Assembly (NCBI GenBank): GCA_964594175.1
Contig: CAZQLM010000032.1
Coordinates: forward strand, 1 to 9,595
Source: SZUA-1535 sp964594175
GTDB lineage: Archaea; Aenigmatarchaeota; Aenigmatarchaeia; Aenigmatarchaeales; SZUA-1535
Direction of reading: 5' to 3'
Length of the DNA stretch: 9,595 nucleotides
In this document: one piece after another, positions 1-6,896 of the stretch
Layout: every line of letters starts with the position of its first letter
How positions within the stretch are numbered: the first letter of the stretch is position 1
Notes under the pieces: generated by a model
Told to the model about the DNA's origin: nothing
Seen by the model: the letters and a program-made list of their open reading frames with translations, nothing else
Database searches by the model: none
Position numbers and translations under genes: made by a program

Positions 1-40
1 ATAGAAGTGTAGAATATTTTACTTTGACTATTGTTATAAA

Positions 41-280
41 GTGAAAATATTCCATAAATTTCTTTCATTAATTAAAAAAATAGTTTGGAAAGATGTTGAC
101 AGATTTGATGAAACATTTACTTATTCCATTATTAAATACGGTAATCCATTTTTCGAAAAACTTTTGTCACTTCTTTCTTTTATTATTTTTATTCTCTTTC
201 AAAATATTTACAAAGAAAGCTTAAATTTCAATAATAAAGATAAAAAACCTGTAAGAGTATTAGTAAAAATAAAAAAATGA
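41..280 (+). CDS. Small hypothetical protein, lysine-rich with one hydrophobic segment
   Basis: I do not recognise this 79-residue ORF. It starts with GTG. An A/T-rich stretch at 13-20 lies about 24 nt upstream and could be a TATA box for a leaderless start. The protein is basic and aromatic-rich. One hydrophobic run at about residues 42-56 (LLSLLSFIIFILF) could be a membrane helix, and the tail is lysine-rich and hydrophilic. The frame upstream is open only back to a TAG at positions 2-4, so this may instead be the end of a damaged longer gene. It converges on dcd with an 11-nt gap. Its last codons lie over the T tracts that look like the dcd terminator, so its 3' end could be chance coding. 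It is either a short gene of unknown role or a remnant. Confidence 0.33.
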   Translation: MKIFHKFLSLIKKIVWKDVDRFDETFTYSIIKYGNPFFEKLLSLLSFIIFILFQNIYKESLNFNNKDKKPVRVLVKIKK

Positions 281-291
281 TAAGAAAAATT
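265..291 (-). terminator. Putative T-tract terminator of dcd
   Basis: Directly after the dcd stop codon, the minus strand carries three closely spaced T runs: T5 at 285-289, T7 at 271-277 and T5 at 265-269. Archaeal RNA polymerase stops at oligo-T tracts without needing a hairpin, so this is a credible intrinsic terminator. It overlaps the end of the opposing small ORF. Confidence 0.45.
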
Positions 292-852
292 TTATCTAAA
301 CTCCCTCTCCAACTTGCTTGCTTCAACACCTTTTTGGGCTTGATATTTTGCATCTTTTCTCGCATAGTAAGGAACTTCGCAAGGAGAGGAAAGCTTAAAG
401 AAAACAACCTTGCAAACACGCATTCCAGGATAAAGTGCTACTGGCATTTTGCCGATGTTGTTTATCTCTAGAACTAGTCTGCCTTCCCAGCCTGGGTTGA
501 TGAAAGTAGAAGTTATGTGTGTAAGAATACCTAACCTTCCCAAAGAACTTCTTCCATCAACCGCTCCTGCCAAATCTGGTGGAAATTTTATGTATTCCCT
601 TACCGTACCCAAAACAAATTCGCCCGGATGGAGAATAAAAGGTTTGCGATTTTTCACTTTTATTTTCTCGGCATAATCTTTTGGAGCTTTTGGGTCTATA
701 TAAGGAACTTCTGTCCTTTTGAAAACCATGAATTCATTACCAAGAGTTAAATCAACCCAGGCTGGTTGAATTTGCTCAGGTTTAAGTTTTGGTTTGATCA
801 CAAGCTTTCTCTCTTTAATATACCTTTTTATATCGCGATCCGAGAGTATCAT
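292..852 (-). CDS. dcd: dCTP deaminase (possibly bifunctional with dUTPase)
   Basis: Deaminates dCTP to dUTP in the cytoplasm, the first step from dCTP towards dUMP and dTMP. The 186 residues match the usual length (E. coli Dcd has 193). The core motif GRSSLGRLGI spans residues 100-109, and the segment HITSTFINPGW is followed by VLEI at 127-130. By alignment with E. coli from memory, S102, R106 and E129 correspond to catalytic S111, R115 and E138. The C-terminal YYARKDAKYQAQKG (162-175) is the family's nucleotide-covering tail. Some archaeal and mycobacterial members also hydrolyse dUTP to dUMP. The HITSTFINPGW loop looks more like the E. coli monofunctional form than the Methanocaldococcus bifunctional one, but sequence alone does not settle this. 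The ATG at 852 is supported by a TATA box centred 25.5 nt upstream, implying a leaderless mRNA. Confidence 0.96.
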   Translation of the reverse strand: MILSDRDIKRYIKERKLVIKPKLKPEQIQPAWVDLTLGNEFMVFKRTEVPYIDPKAPKDYAEKIKVKNRKPFILHPGEFVLGTVREYIKFPPDLAGAVDGRSSLGRLGILTHITSTFINPGWEGRLVLEINNIGKMPVALYPGMRVCKVVFFKLSSPCEVPYYARKDAKYQAQKGVEASKLEREFR

Positions 853-873
853 GAAAAAATTAGATTTGTGAAC

Positions 874-881
874 AATAAAAA
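874..881 (-). promoter_or_regulatory. TATA box of dcd, leaderless promoter
   Basis: TTTTTATT on the minus strand is centred 25.5 nt before the dcd ATG, the usual archaeal TATA-to-start-site distance. Transcription should therefore begin at or within a few nt of the A of the ATG. The A-rich bases just upstream could be the BRE. No Shine-Dalgarno sequence precedes the gene. Confidence 0.7.
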
Positions 882-884
882 GTT

Positions 885-1280
885 TTATTTGAAGTAAAAT
901 AGTATTTGAGGAGCATAAGTGTTTAGTGGTTTAACCATATACATACTTTCAAACATTTTTCTTATTTCTGTTTTCATTCCTCCAGGATTAAAACTCGAAA
1001 CAAGTATGTATTTAGGGTTTGCATTTTTCAAAATTCTTCCACCCCTTCAGGTTGTGCATAATCTGGAATATTTGACAAATAAACAAAATCTACTCCTTCA
1101 AAGTATTTTGCATCGGTAAGCTCTATAGAAATTTTGTCTTTGTTTGTTTTAAACCACTGCTCTTTATTTGCAGCTCGCTTGCATTCATCTTTTCCAATTG
1201 TATAAGGTATATGCACACCGGAAGAAAGTACATTAGCGCAGGTTTCAGCATTCGGTTTTGAGACAATTTTTTACATTCAT
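885..1280 (-). pseudogene. Frameshifted gene remnant behind leuS, possibly methyltransferase-like
   Basis: Three short reading frames join into one plausible protein. It opens with an ATG at 1278-1280 directly after the leuS TAA, encoding MNVKNCLKT before a stop at 1245-1247. It shifts in the stretch 1247-1270 into a frame that is open down to a TGA at 1028. It then shifts again near 1030-1040, in an A/T run, into a frame that ends with TAA at 885-887. The middle part contains DFVYLSNIPDYA (1055-1090), followed after the second shift by SSFNPGGMK (about 972-998). That order, an acidic hydrophobic strand, then LSN, then a PGG turn, resembles the second half of a Rossmann-fold SAM-dependent methyltransferase. 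An N-terminal glycine-rich SAM site is not visible, so the ancestor was longer or a different family. The zero-gap junction implies co-transcription with leuS. Function is not assigned with confidence; the coding remnant itself is better supported. Confidence 0.5.
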
Positions 1281-4163
1281 TTAGTTTTTCATATTCGGTA
1301 GAGAAGACTCTATCTTTATCCCCGGCTTTCCTGGAATTGCCTTTTCTGCTTTTTCCGCATCAGAAAAATCTCCGTCAATCACAAAAACCTTGCAATCAAA
1401 CACCTTTTCTATAAATTTTTTTGCATTTTCTAATATTTTGATTTCCTCTTTTTTATCTAACTTCCAAGAGTAATTTTTCTTTTTTAAAAATTCGATAAAT
1501 TTTACCACTTTTTTTCCAAGCTTTTTGAATTCTTCTTTTTGCATTAAAATTTTTAGGGCTTCCCTTTCATTTTCTTGAAAAATTTTCAATACCTCGTACT
1601 TCCAGGATTTTGCTGTATAAAGAGTTATTTTCTCTGGCTTTTTCCCAAGGATTTTCTCTATCTCCCTTATGTCTTCAATAATTTTTTCCACAAATTTTTC
1701 CGCCTCTTCGAGTTTTTGAGAAATGTATTGCTTGCTAACTTCTGGCCATTTCGCAATTGAAACAAATCCTTTATTTCCAAGCCTTTCCCATAGTTCTTCG
1801 CAGATAAATGGTGTGAACGGAGCCATTAATTTTACCCATGTCTCTGCAAATTTTCTCAGCACAAATTTCTTTTTTTCGTCATTCCTTCCTTCTGTTCTTT
1901 TTTCATACCATTTATAAGCATCTAAAAGCGAGTAAAAAGCGTTTTGAACAGCACTTTTTGTTTTAAACTCTTCAAGAGCATCTGTAGTGTTTTTAACAGC
2001 GATCATTAACTTATGCAAAAGCCATTTATCTATCTCTTCAAGTTCTTCATAGCTTATGTCTTCGATTTTTTCAAATTCAGAGATTTTCGAAATTATCGAG
2101 AAAAATCTTCTTAGTTGCTTTTCGAGCTTTCCAACCTCTTTTCTTTTCCAATCAAAGTCATTATCATGCTCTGCAAGGCTCATGATGTAAAGCCTTGTAA
2201 CATCGCTGCCATTTTCTTCTAAAGCGTCTATAAAATTCAGAACATTTCCTCTTGATTTGCTCATTTTCTCTCCTTCCAAAGTGCCAAAACCGTTAACCGC
2301 TATTCCCTTTGGCCAGTATTTTTGCGGAAATATAGCAACATGATTGAAAATGAAAAAAGTTAAGTGGTTAGGAACCAAATCTTTACCAGAAGTTCTCCAA
2401 TCCAGCGGATACCAATACTCGAATTCCTCCTTCATTTCTCTTATAATTTCTTTTGGCAAACCGGTTTTTCTGCAAAGCTCGTTTTCTTTTTCTTCATTTT
2501 TTTCCTGAGTAAAAATGTAATCAAAAAGCTCATTTTTCAAAGATTCCGGATTTGGCTTGTACTTGTTTATAACTTTTGAAATGGTGTAATACGCCATGTA
2601 TATCGTGGAGTCGCTTAAGCTTTCTATTACCCATTCCTTATCCCAAGGCAAAAAAGTTCCCAGCCCTACTTTTCTTGCGCATGCCTTTTTTTCTAACCAC
2701 TCTATTACAGCTTCAAACTGCTCTCTTCTACTTTCTGGAAGTATTTTCATTTTTTCAAGACATTCTTTAGCTTTCCTTTTCCATTCAGGATTTGAGTAAT
2801 CTATAAACCACTGGTCGTGAATTATTTTCACAATTGCTTTATTTCCAAAGCGAGAAAGCACGCGATCTTCCGCAAAATCATAGAAAATTTCTGCTATGTT
2901 GTTTAGCTTCATCTCCTCTGTCACTTTTTCCTTTACTTCACTAACTCTTTTTCCTTTATAAGGCTCTATCTTAAAAATTCCCTTGTGGTATTCTATTTTG
3001 TAAATATTTTTTGTCGCTTTTTCCAAAAGCTCTTTATCTTTCTGCGAGCTTATACCAAGCTTTTCGCACTCTTCCATAGCAGGGAAATCTCCATAGCCAG
3101 GAACTTGAATAAGGGAAATTGGTTTAATTTTTTTGATTAGTTCCGCGTACTCTTCGCTTTTTTCAAGATCTTTTAGAGCTATGTAATCATAAGGAGCATG
3201 GGCGGGAACGCTCATAACAACTCCTGTTCCGACACAAGGGTTTACGAAACTTGCCGGAAGTATAGGTATTTCTTCCTTTGTAACAGGATTGATGCATGAT
3301 TTTTTGAAAAAATCGCTAGGCGAAATTTTTTCAAGAATTTCCATTTTTCTATCTTGCTCTTTAAGCTTTTCAGCGCACTCTCTGCTAATTATCCAGAGCT
3401 CTTGATTAACTTTCGCTTTTACATATTCTGCACTTGGATTAAGCCAGAGATTTGTTACACCGTAAATTGTTTCTGGTCTTAAAGTTGCGCAAACAAAGAG
3501 TATTTTTTCCTTTTCAGTTTTTAACTGAAATTTTATCAAAACAAAATCTACTATCTGAACATCTTCCCCTTCCATTAGGTCATGGTCTCCAAGAATAGTT
3601 TTCACAACAGGGTCCCATCTCACTCTGTGAGAGCCTTTCACTATCAGACCTTTTTCTTTTAGTTTAAGGAACTGCCACTCAACAAAGCGGTTAAACCAAG
3701 GGTGGAGAGAAGTTGTGTAAAATTCCCTGCTCCAATCTATGCTAAAACCAGCTTTTTTAAAAGTTTCTTTCGCCTTTTTCATAAAGTAGTCAACAACATT
3801 TACTGGCTCTTCGAAAGTATGAATTATTTCTTCCGGAACGTGGTATACGTTTTTATATATTCTTATTGTTTCTTCATCCCTTTCCTTTATTCTTTGAGAT
3901 ATTCCTATTATAGGAGCTCCTGTAATATGCCACCCCATAGGAAAAAGCACATTATACCCTTGCATTCTTTTAAACCTTGCTATAACATCTGGAATAGTGT
4001 AAGTTCTTCCGTGTCCGACGTGAAGCATTCCGGAAAGATAAGGAAAAGCCACCGTGATGAAAAACTTCTGTTTTTTAGAATTTGCAGAGGTTTCGAAAAT
4101 TTTAGCTTCTTCCCAGCGTTTTTGCCATTTTTCTTCAATCTCTTTCCATGAGAAATGAATCAC
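1281..4163 (-). CDS. leuS: Leucyl-tRNA synthetase, archaeal type
   Basis: Charges tRNA-Leu with leucine (class Ia synthetase) and edits mischarged tRNA. The 960 residues fit the archaeal/eukaryotic cytosolic form. The HIGH motif is HVGH (48-51) in a PYLSGMLHVGHGRTY context, and the KMSKS loop is at 633-637 in GEKMSKSRGN. The CP1 editing domain lies between them. It shows ATLRPETIYGVTN, the threonine-rich site that binds the mischarged amino acid, and GTGVVMSVPAHAPYDY with the conserved Asp at 326. A helical anticodon-binding domain and a lysine-rich C-terminal region follow. The start is GTG at 4163, chosen because the typical N-terminus (FSWKEIEEKWQKRWEEAK) begins there and a TATA box lies 24.5 nt upstream. 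An ATG at 4168-4170 is out of frame. The small ORF at 4234 diverges from it, and the remnant at 1280 follows with no gap. Confidence 0.98.
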   Translation of the reverse strand: MIHFSWKEIEEKWQKRWEEAKIFETSANSKKQKFFITVAFPYLSGMLHVGHGRTYTIPDVIARFKRMQGYNVLFPMGWHITGAPIIGISQRIKERDEETIRIYKNVYHVPEEIIHTFEEPVNVVDYFMKKAKETFKKAGFSIDWSREFYTTSLHPWFNRFVEWQFLKLKEKGLIVKGSHRVRWDPVVKTILGDHDLMEGEDVQIVDFVLIKFQLKTEKEKILFVCATLRPETIYGVTNLWLNPSAEYVKAKVNQELWIISRECAEKLKEQDRKMEILEKISPSDFFKKSCINPVTKEEIPILPASFVNPCVGTGVVMSVPAHAPYDYIALKDLEKSEEYAELIKKIKPISLIQVPGYGDFPAMEECEKLGISSQKDKELLEKATKNIYKIEYHKGIFKIEPYKGKRVSEVKEKVTEEMKLNNIAEIFYDFAEDRVLSRFGNKAIVKIIHDQWFIDYSNPEWKRKAKECLEKMKILPESRREQFEAVIEWLEKKACARKVGLGTFLPWDKEWVIESLSDSTIYMAYYTISKVINKYKPNPESLKNELFDYIFTQEKNEEKENELCRKTGLPKEIIREMKEEFEYWYPLDWRTSGKDLVPNHLTFFIFNHVAIFPQKYWPKGIAVNGFGTLEGEKMSKSRGNVLNFIDALEENGSDVTRLYIMSLAEHDNDFDWKRKEVGKLEKQLRRFFSIISKISEFEKIEDISYEELEEIDKWLLHKLMIAVKNTTDALEEFKTKSAVQNAFYSLLDAYKWYEKRTEGRNDEKKKFVLRKFAETWVKLMAPFTPFICEELWERLGNKGFVSIAKWPEVSKQYISQKLEEAEKFVEKIIEDIREIEKILGKKPEKITLYTAKSWKYEVLKIFQENEREALKILMQKEEFKKLGKKVVKFIEFLKKKNYSWKLDKKEEIKILENAKKFIEKVFDCKVFVIDGDFSDAEKAEKAIPGKPGIKIESSLPNMKN

Positions 4164-4183
4164 CTTTCATGTTCTCACCAACT

Positions 4184-4191
4184 ATTTTTAA
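4184..4191 (-). promoter_or_regulatory. TATA box of leuS, leaderless promoter
   Basis: TTAAAAAT on the minus strand is centred 24.5 nt before the GTG at 4163. This supports the GTG as the true start and implies a leader of only 0-2 nt. It is separate from the + strand box at 4204-4211, whose centre is 20 bp away. Confidence 0.6.
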
Positions 4192-4203
4192 GAATTCAGG
4201 AAC

Positions 4204-4211
4204 TTAAAAAA
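4204..4211 (+). promoter_or_regulatory. TATA box of the small membrane-protein ORF
   Basis: TTAAAAAA is centred 26.5 nt before the ATG at 4234, the same geometry as the promoters of the clear genes in the window. This is the main reason to believe the ORF at 4234 is, or recently was, transcribed. Confidence 0.5.
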
Positions 4212-4233
4212 TTTGCCTTAGAAAAATTTTAAT

Positions 4234-4479
4234 ATGATGGTGCTGCTCTCAGAATCGCTACTCACTATTATGCTGTTTGTCGGACCTGTAATTTCTATAC
4301 TCTTTAGCGATACTTATCTTCTTTAGAAGATTGATGCGATAGGTGGAAGACATCATATTCATGAATGTTATTCTTCTTATTTTTACCAAGTTGTATTATC
4401 AGCATGGCCATTTTTGATAATGTTTTTACTGCCATTAACCCTTCTTCTTTCCATATCTATTTACAGGTTGAGATGCTAA
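4234..4479 (+). pseudogene. Small two-helix membrane protein interrupted by an in-frame TAG
   Basis: An 81-codon frame runs from ATG at 4234 to TAA at 4477-4479 and is broken only by a TAG at codon 31 (4324-4326). Before the TAG there is one hydrophobic segment, about residues 9-24 (LLTIMLFVGPVISILF). After it, in the same frame, come a histidine-rich stretch GGRHHIHE (37-44) and a strong second hydrophobic helix, about 53-77 (AWPFLIMFLLPLTLLLSI), ending in RLRC. The leaderless-type promoter 26 nt upstream looks intact. It diverges from leuS and converges on eS8. I do not recognise a family. The simplest reading is a gene killed by a nonsense mutation. Alternatives are amber readthrough or suppression, a sequencing error, or chance coding. 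The frame fills most of the 332-nt gap between leuS and eS8; I see nothing else in that gap apart from the promoters and a T-rich end. Confidence 0.42.
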
Positions 4480-4493
4480 GTAAGAGTTTGCAG

Positions 4494-4504
4494 TTTTATT
4501 TTTC
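4494..4504 (+). terminator. Putative T-tract terminator of the small membrane-protein ORF
   Basis: TTTTATTTTTC lies 14 nt after the TAA at 4477-4479 on the + strand. This T-rich tract is of the kind that ends archaeal transcripts. It coincides with the last codons of the convergent eS8 gene, so composition alone could explain it. Confidence 0.28.
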
Positions 4505-4873
4505 TTGCTCTATAAGCAAAGCGTTCACAACCCCATCCTGCCCGGGGCGGGAAATAACTTTTGCCGTACCCTTTTCTGTTTCTATTATAGCACCCTTCGT
4601 AATAATATTCATTCTAACAAAATGCGGATTAGCAGGGTTTTCTTTTACACCGAGAATTTTAACCTTTTCTCCGCCAGGATAGAGCACGCATTCATTTGCT
4701 TGCAAAAGTTTTACTTTCAAATTCCCTCCCCTTGCTCGCACAACCTTTCTTTTCGTTTCCCCTATTTTTACAGGAACATAATCACTCCCGCGTTCGTACT
4801 TTTTCTTTTTTCTATGCGGTTTGTATCTTCCTCCTGTTGGTTTTCTCAAGCTTCTTCCGTGCCACTGTGCCAT
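4496..4873 (-). CDS. rps8e: 30S ribosomal protein eS8
   Basis: Component of the archaeal/eukaryotic small ribosomal subunit; the eS8 family is absent from bacteria. The 125 residues match archaeal eS8. Family marks are the N-terminal QWHGRSLRKPTGG (3-15), a basic stretch KPHRKKKKYERGSDY (18-32), the ARGGN turn (47-51), and the C-terminal ITKGAIIET...SRPGQDGVVNALL block. The protein is highly basic, as expected for an rRNA binder. Its own promoter lies 26.5 nt before the ATG, so it is a monocistronic leaderless gene. It is 61 nt downstream of the yjbQ stop on the same strand. Confidence 0.97.
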   Translation of the reverse strand: MAQWHGRSLRKPTGGRYKPHRKKKKYERGSDYVPVKIGETKRKVVRARGGNLKVKLLQANECVLYPGGEKVKILGVKENPANPHFVRMNIITKGAIIETEKGTAKVISRPGQDGVVNALLIEQEK

Positions 4874-4895
4874 GCAAAACCTATGAGATTAATAA

Positions 4896-4903
4896 TTTAA
4901 AAA
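4896..4903 (-). promoter_or_regulatory. TATA box of rps8e, leaderless promoter
   Basis: TTTTTAAA on the minus strand is centred 26.5 nt before the ATG at 4873 and is preceded by a purine-rich CGAAAGA that fits a BRE. A small inverted repeat (CTTTC-GT-GAAAG, 4905-4916 on +) overlaps the BRE position. It could be a regulator site or chance. Confidence 0.68.
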
Positions 4904-4934
4904 TCTTTCGTGAAAGTTAAATCGAAACTGGTAT

Positions 4935-5342
4935 TTACTCCTCAGAAGATATAATGGTAATTTTAACCTTTCTTTTTCTAGGTTTTACATCAGCTTCGTA
5001 AAGCATTATTTCCTGCCATGTTCCAAGCTCGAGCTTGCCATTTTTTATCGGAATTATTCTTTCTCCTCCAAAAATGCTGGCAAGCAAATGAGAATGAGCG
5101 TTATCTGGATGCGCATAAACAGCATTTTCAGGAGCTAATTTCTCAAAAAGTTTCTTTAAATCTTCCTTAAGTAAATCGCAGTTTTCTTGAAGCAGGATAA
5201 AAGAAGTTGTGCTTGGTAAGAAAAGAATGCAAATTCCATCCTCTACTCCGCTATCTTCCACAATTTCTTTCACATCTTCTGTGATTATATAAAACTCTTT
5301 TGGGTTTGTTGAAAGTTCTATTTCTTCTACAATCACTTCCAT
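4935..5342 (-). CDS. yjbQ: YjbQ / UPF0047 family protein
   Basis: Small single-domain beta-rich cytoplasmic protein of the UPF0047 family, 135 residues against the usual 130-140. Conserved blocks are TTSFILLQEN (45-54), the histidine cluster YAHPDNAHSHLLAS (76-89, with H78, N81, H83 and H85), GGERIIPI, and LELGTWQEIMLYEAD near the C-terminus. The histidines form the family's metal-binding/active-site pocket. A weak thiamine-phosphate synthase activity has been reported for bacterial members, but the physiological role is unsettled. The ATG at 5342 lies 26.5 nt from the shared TATA box at 5365-5372, so the mRNA should be leaderless. It diverges from the DHH gene; the two start codons are 53 nt apart. 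Confidence 0.93.
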   Translation of the reverse strand: MEVIVEEIELSTNPKEFYIITEDVKEIVEDSGVEDGICILFLPSTTSFILLQENCDLLKEDLKKLFEKLAPENAVYAHPDNAHSHLLASIFGGERIIPIKNGKLELGTWQEIMLYEADVKPRKRKVKITIISSEE

Positions 5343-5364
5343 GAAAATTCTAAGTTGTTTTAAT

Positions 5365-5372
5365 TATTTAAA
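5365..5372. promoter_or_regulatory. Single TATA box midway between divergent yjbQ and DHH genes
   Basis: TATTTAAA on + reads TTTAAATA on minus, and it contains the palindrome TTTAAA. Its centre (5368.5) is 26.5 nt from the yjbQ ATG at 5342 and 26.5 nt from the DHH ATG at 5395. One symmetric box could therefore drive both genes as leaderless transcripts. No second good TATA box is visible at the right distance from either start. Confidence 0.65.
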
Positions 5373-5394
5373 TTTCATTTTCCAAAACATTTCC

Positions 5395-6321
5395 ATGCTT
5401 GTGCTTTCTCATGGCGATGCGGATGGTGTATGCTCTGTAGCAATACTTTTCCAGCATTTCGGGAGCTCGAGAATTCCTGTAGTATTTACAAGCCCTGCAG
5501 CATTAAAGGATGCGCTTTGCAGAAATATGGTTAAAAGAAAACTAGATGAGCTTTATATCTTCGATCTCTCCGGCTCGAGAGAAACTGTAAGAATAGCTTC
5601 TGCCTGGCAGAAGGTTTTATGGATAGATCATCATTCATGGAAACTTGAAGACAATTTTGAAAACGTAAAAATCATCCTAAGGCAAAGCCCTTCTGCTGCA
5701 AGCCTTGTGGCAGAGTACTTCAAGACAGGAAAGGAACTTGCCGAAATTGCAAATGAAATAGATACTAATTCTGTCAATTCCGAAAAAGCAGAATTTTTAC
5801 GCTCGTTGATAGGAGCTATTAAATGGAAGCTCTCTTCTGTTCCGAAGCAGCTTAATGCAAAGCTAAAAGAAATAGCCAAAGAGCTTGCTTTTCATGGCAT
5901 AGAAAATCTGCACGGAAACGAAAGCTATGCATTGCTAATTCAGGATTTCAAAAATTTTCTTGAAATTTCTCTAAAAGACGTTTTGGAAAAAATCAGAATA
6001 ACAGAAATTAATGGGCTAAAATTAGCAATTTACGAATCTCCAAAATTTTTACCAATCTACGCCATAACAGAAAAACTTTCTCGTCATCCTGAAGCACCAT
6101 TTGATGTTATAGCAATTCTTTCTCACAGAGCTGTGGAAAACAACATCCTTACAAAACTTGAACTTAGAACGCAAACAGGCTATAATGTTCTTGAACTTGC
6201 GAAAATGCTTAACGGTGGTGGCCATAAAGTAGCAGCTGGAGCTACTCTTGCTGAGCTGTTTACTGGAGAAAAATTCCTGAACTTTTTCAAAGAGTTTCAG
6301 GAAAAATATTCCATAACATGA
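5395..6321 (+). CDS. DHH/DHHA1 family phosphoesterase (RecJ-like nuclease)
   Basis: Metal-dependent phosphodiesterase of the DHH superfamily, probably acting on single-stranded DNA or RNA ends or on small (oligo)nucleotides. Numbered from the ATG at 5395, its 308 residues show motif I SHGDADG (5-11), motif II Asp in FDLSGS (D57), motif III DHH (78-80), a motif IV-like Asp at 123 (EIDT), and the DHHA1 signature GGGHKVAAGAT (274-284). All metal ligands appear intact. An in-frame ATG at 5341 would add 18 residues. It is rejected because motif I normally sits at the very N-terminus and the TATA box fits only 5395. The size is below full archaeal GAN/RecJ1 proteins (about 450-470) and nearer the shorter RecJ2-like group. 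In many euryarchaea, as I recall, a RecJ-like gene lies between rps15 and rps3ae. Here a DHH gene abuts the same pair but in the opposite direction. Its 3' end overlaps rps3ae by 25 nt. Confidence 0.9.
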   Translation: MLVLSHGDADGVCSVAILFQHFGSSRIPVVFTSPAALKDALCRNMVKRKLDELYIFDLSGSRETVRIASAWQKVLWIDHHSWKLEDNFENVKIILRQSPSAASLVAEYFKTGKELAEIANEIDTNSVNSEKAEFLRSLIGAIKWKLSSVPKQLNAKLKEIAKELAFHGIENLHGNESYALLIQDFKNFLEISLKDVLEKIRITEINGLKLAIYESPKFLPIYAITEKLSRHPEAPFDVIAILSHRAVENNILTKLELRTQTGYNVLELAKMLNGGGHKVAAGATLAELFTGEKFLNFFKEFQEKYSIT

Positions 6322-6896
6322 GTTTTGTGAATTTCGAAAACTCTGATAGGGTGAATCTTTTTCAGATGTTTACTTATTTCATCTTGTAATTTACCGCTCA
6401 TCATATCTTTAACGAATTCTTCAATTTTCCTCTCTTTAGAATATTTCTCAATAAATTCATTCACAAATTTCCTTATACTTTTCTGTACGTTGTAGCAAAC
6501 CCTTCCCTGAGTAATTGTTATGGTTTTCACTCTCATTTTTCCGTCTTTAAATACGAAAACCTCGTTTGTATCTATTCTGCTCGTTCTTTTTTGAACTATT
6601 CTTGCTATAAAATCACGCGTGCAGTAATGCCCATGATAGGCGGTATAAGCATTTTTACCATTCACGTTCGTTATCCTGAAAATCAGGGTCATATAGTACC
6701 TTACAGGGTCATTGATAAGCTCGAAAAGGGTAGCCTCTACAGTTCTTCCTATCACAAGTTCTGGCTCATTTGCAGGTGTTTCTCCTATTTCCATCTCTCC
6801 CAACCATTTAGGAACATAAATTGCATACCATTCTTTTCCCTTCCATTTTCTATGTCTAGCCCTTGCAGCTTGGATTTGAGCTTTTTTCCTAGCCAT
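6297..6896 (-). CDS. rps3ae: 30S ribosomal protein eS1 (S3Ae)
   Basis: Small-subunit protein near the mRNA exit/platform region, found in archaea and eukaryotes. The 199 residues match archaeal S3Ae. Diagnostic blocks are KGKEWYAIYVPKWLGE (19-34) followed by EIGETPA, then VIGRTVEATLFEL (48-60), TRDFIARIVQKRTSRID in the middle, and a basic helical C-terminal part. The ATG follows the uS15 TAA with no gap. A GGTGGT Shine-Dalgarno site lies inside the last two uS15 sense codons, so the two genes should be translationally coupled. It is the second gene of the uS15-eS1 operon. Its 3' end overlaps the convergent DHH gene by 25 nt, allowing antisense contact between the two mRNAs. Confidence 0.97.
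   Translation of the reverse strand: MARKKAQIQAARARHRKWKGKEWYAIYVPKWLGEMEIGETPANEPELVIGRTVEATLFELINDPVRYYMTLIFRITNVNGKNAYTAYHGHYCTRDFIARIVQKRTSRIDTNEVFVFKDGKMRVKTITITQGRVCYNVQKSIRKFVNEFIEKYSKERKIEEFVKDMMSGKLQDEISKHLKKIHPIRVFEIHKTHVMEYFS

Noticed and set aside
919..1119. + strand ORF of 66 codons in the gap between dcd and leuS
   Set aside because: The minus strand of the same DNA gives a coherent, motif-bearing protein when two frameshifts are allowed, so this ORF is its shadow.
3702..4151. 149-codon + strand ORF opposite the start of leuS
   Set aside because: It is antisense to the well conserved HIGH-containing region of leuS and has shadow-like composition (F, S and Y rich) with no motif.
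4365..4900. + strand ORFs of 105 and 131 codons across eS8
   Set aside because: They are antisense to a certain ribosomal protein gene. The first ORF begins out of frame with the more convincing membrane-protein frame at 4234-4479.
4905..4916. CTTTC-GT-GAAAG inverted repeat before the eS8 TATA box as a regulator operator
   Set aside because: Arms of 5 bp occur often by chance in AT-rich DNA. No second copy was noticed near other promoters, so it is mentioned only under the promoter.
5341..5394. Upstream in-frame ATG at 5341 for the DHH gene, sharing a CATG with the yjbQ start
   Set aside because: The extra 18 residues precede motif I and look like translated promoter sequence. The TATA box fits only the ATG at 5395.
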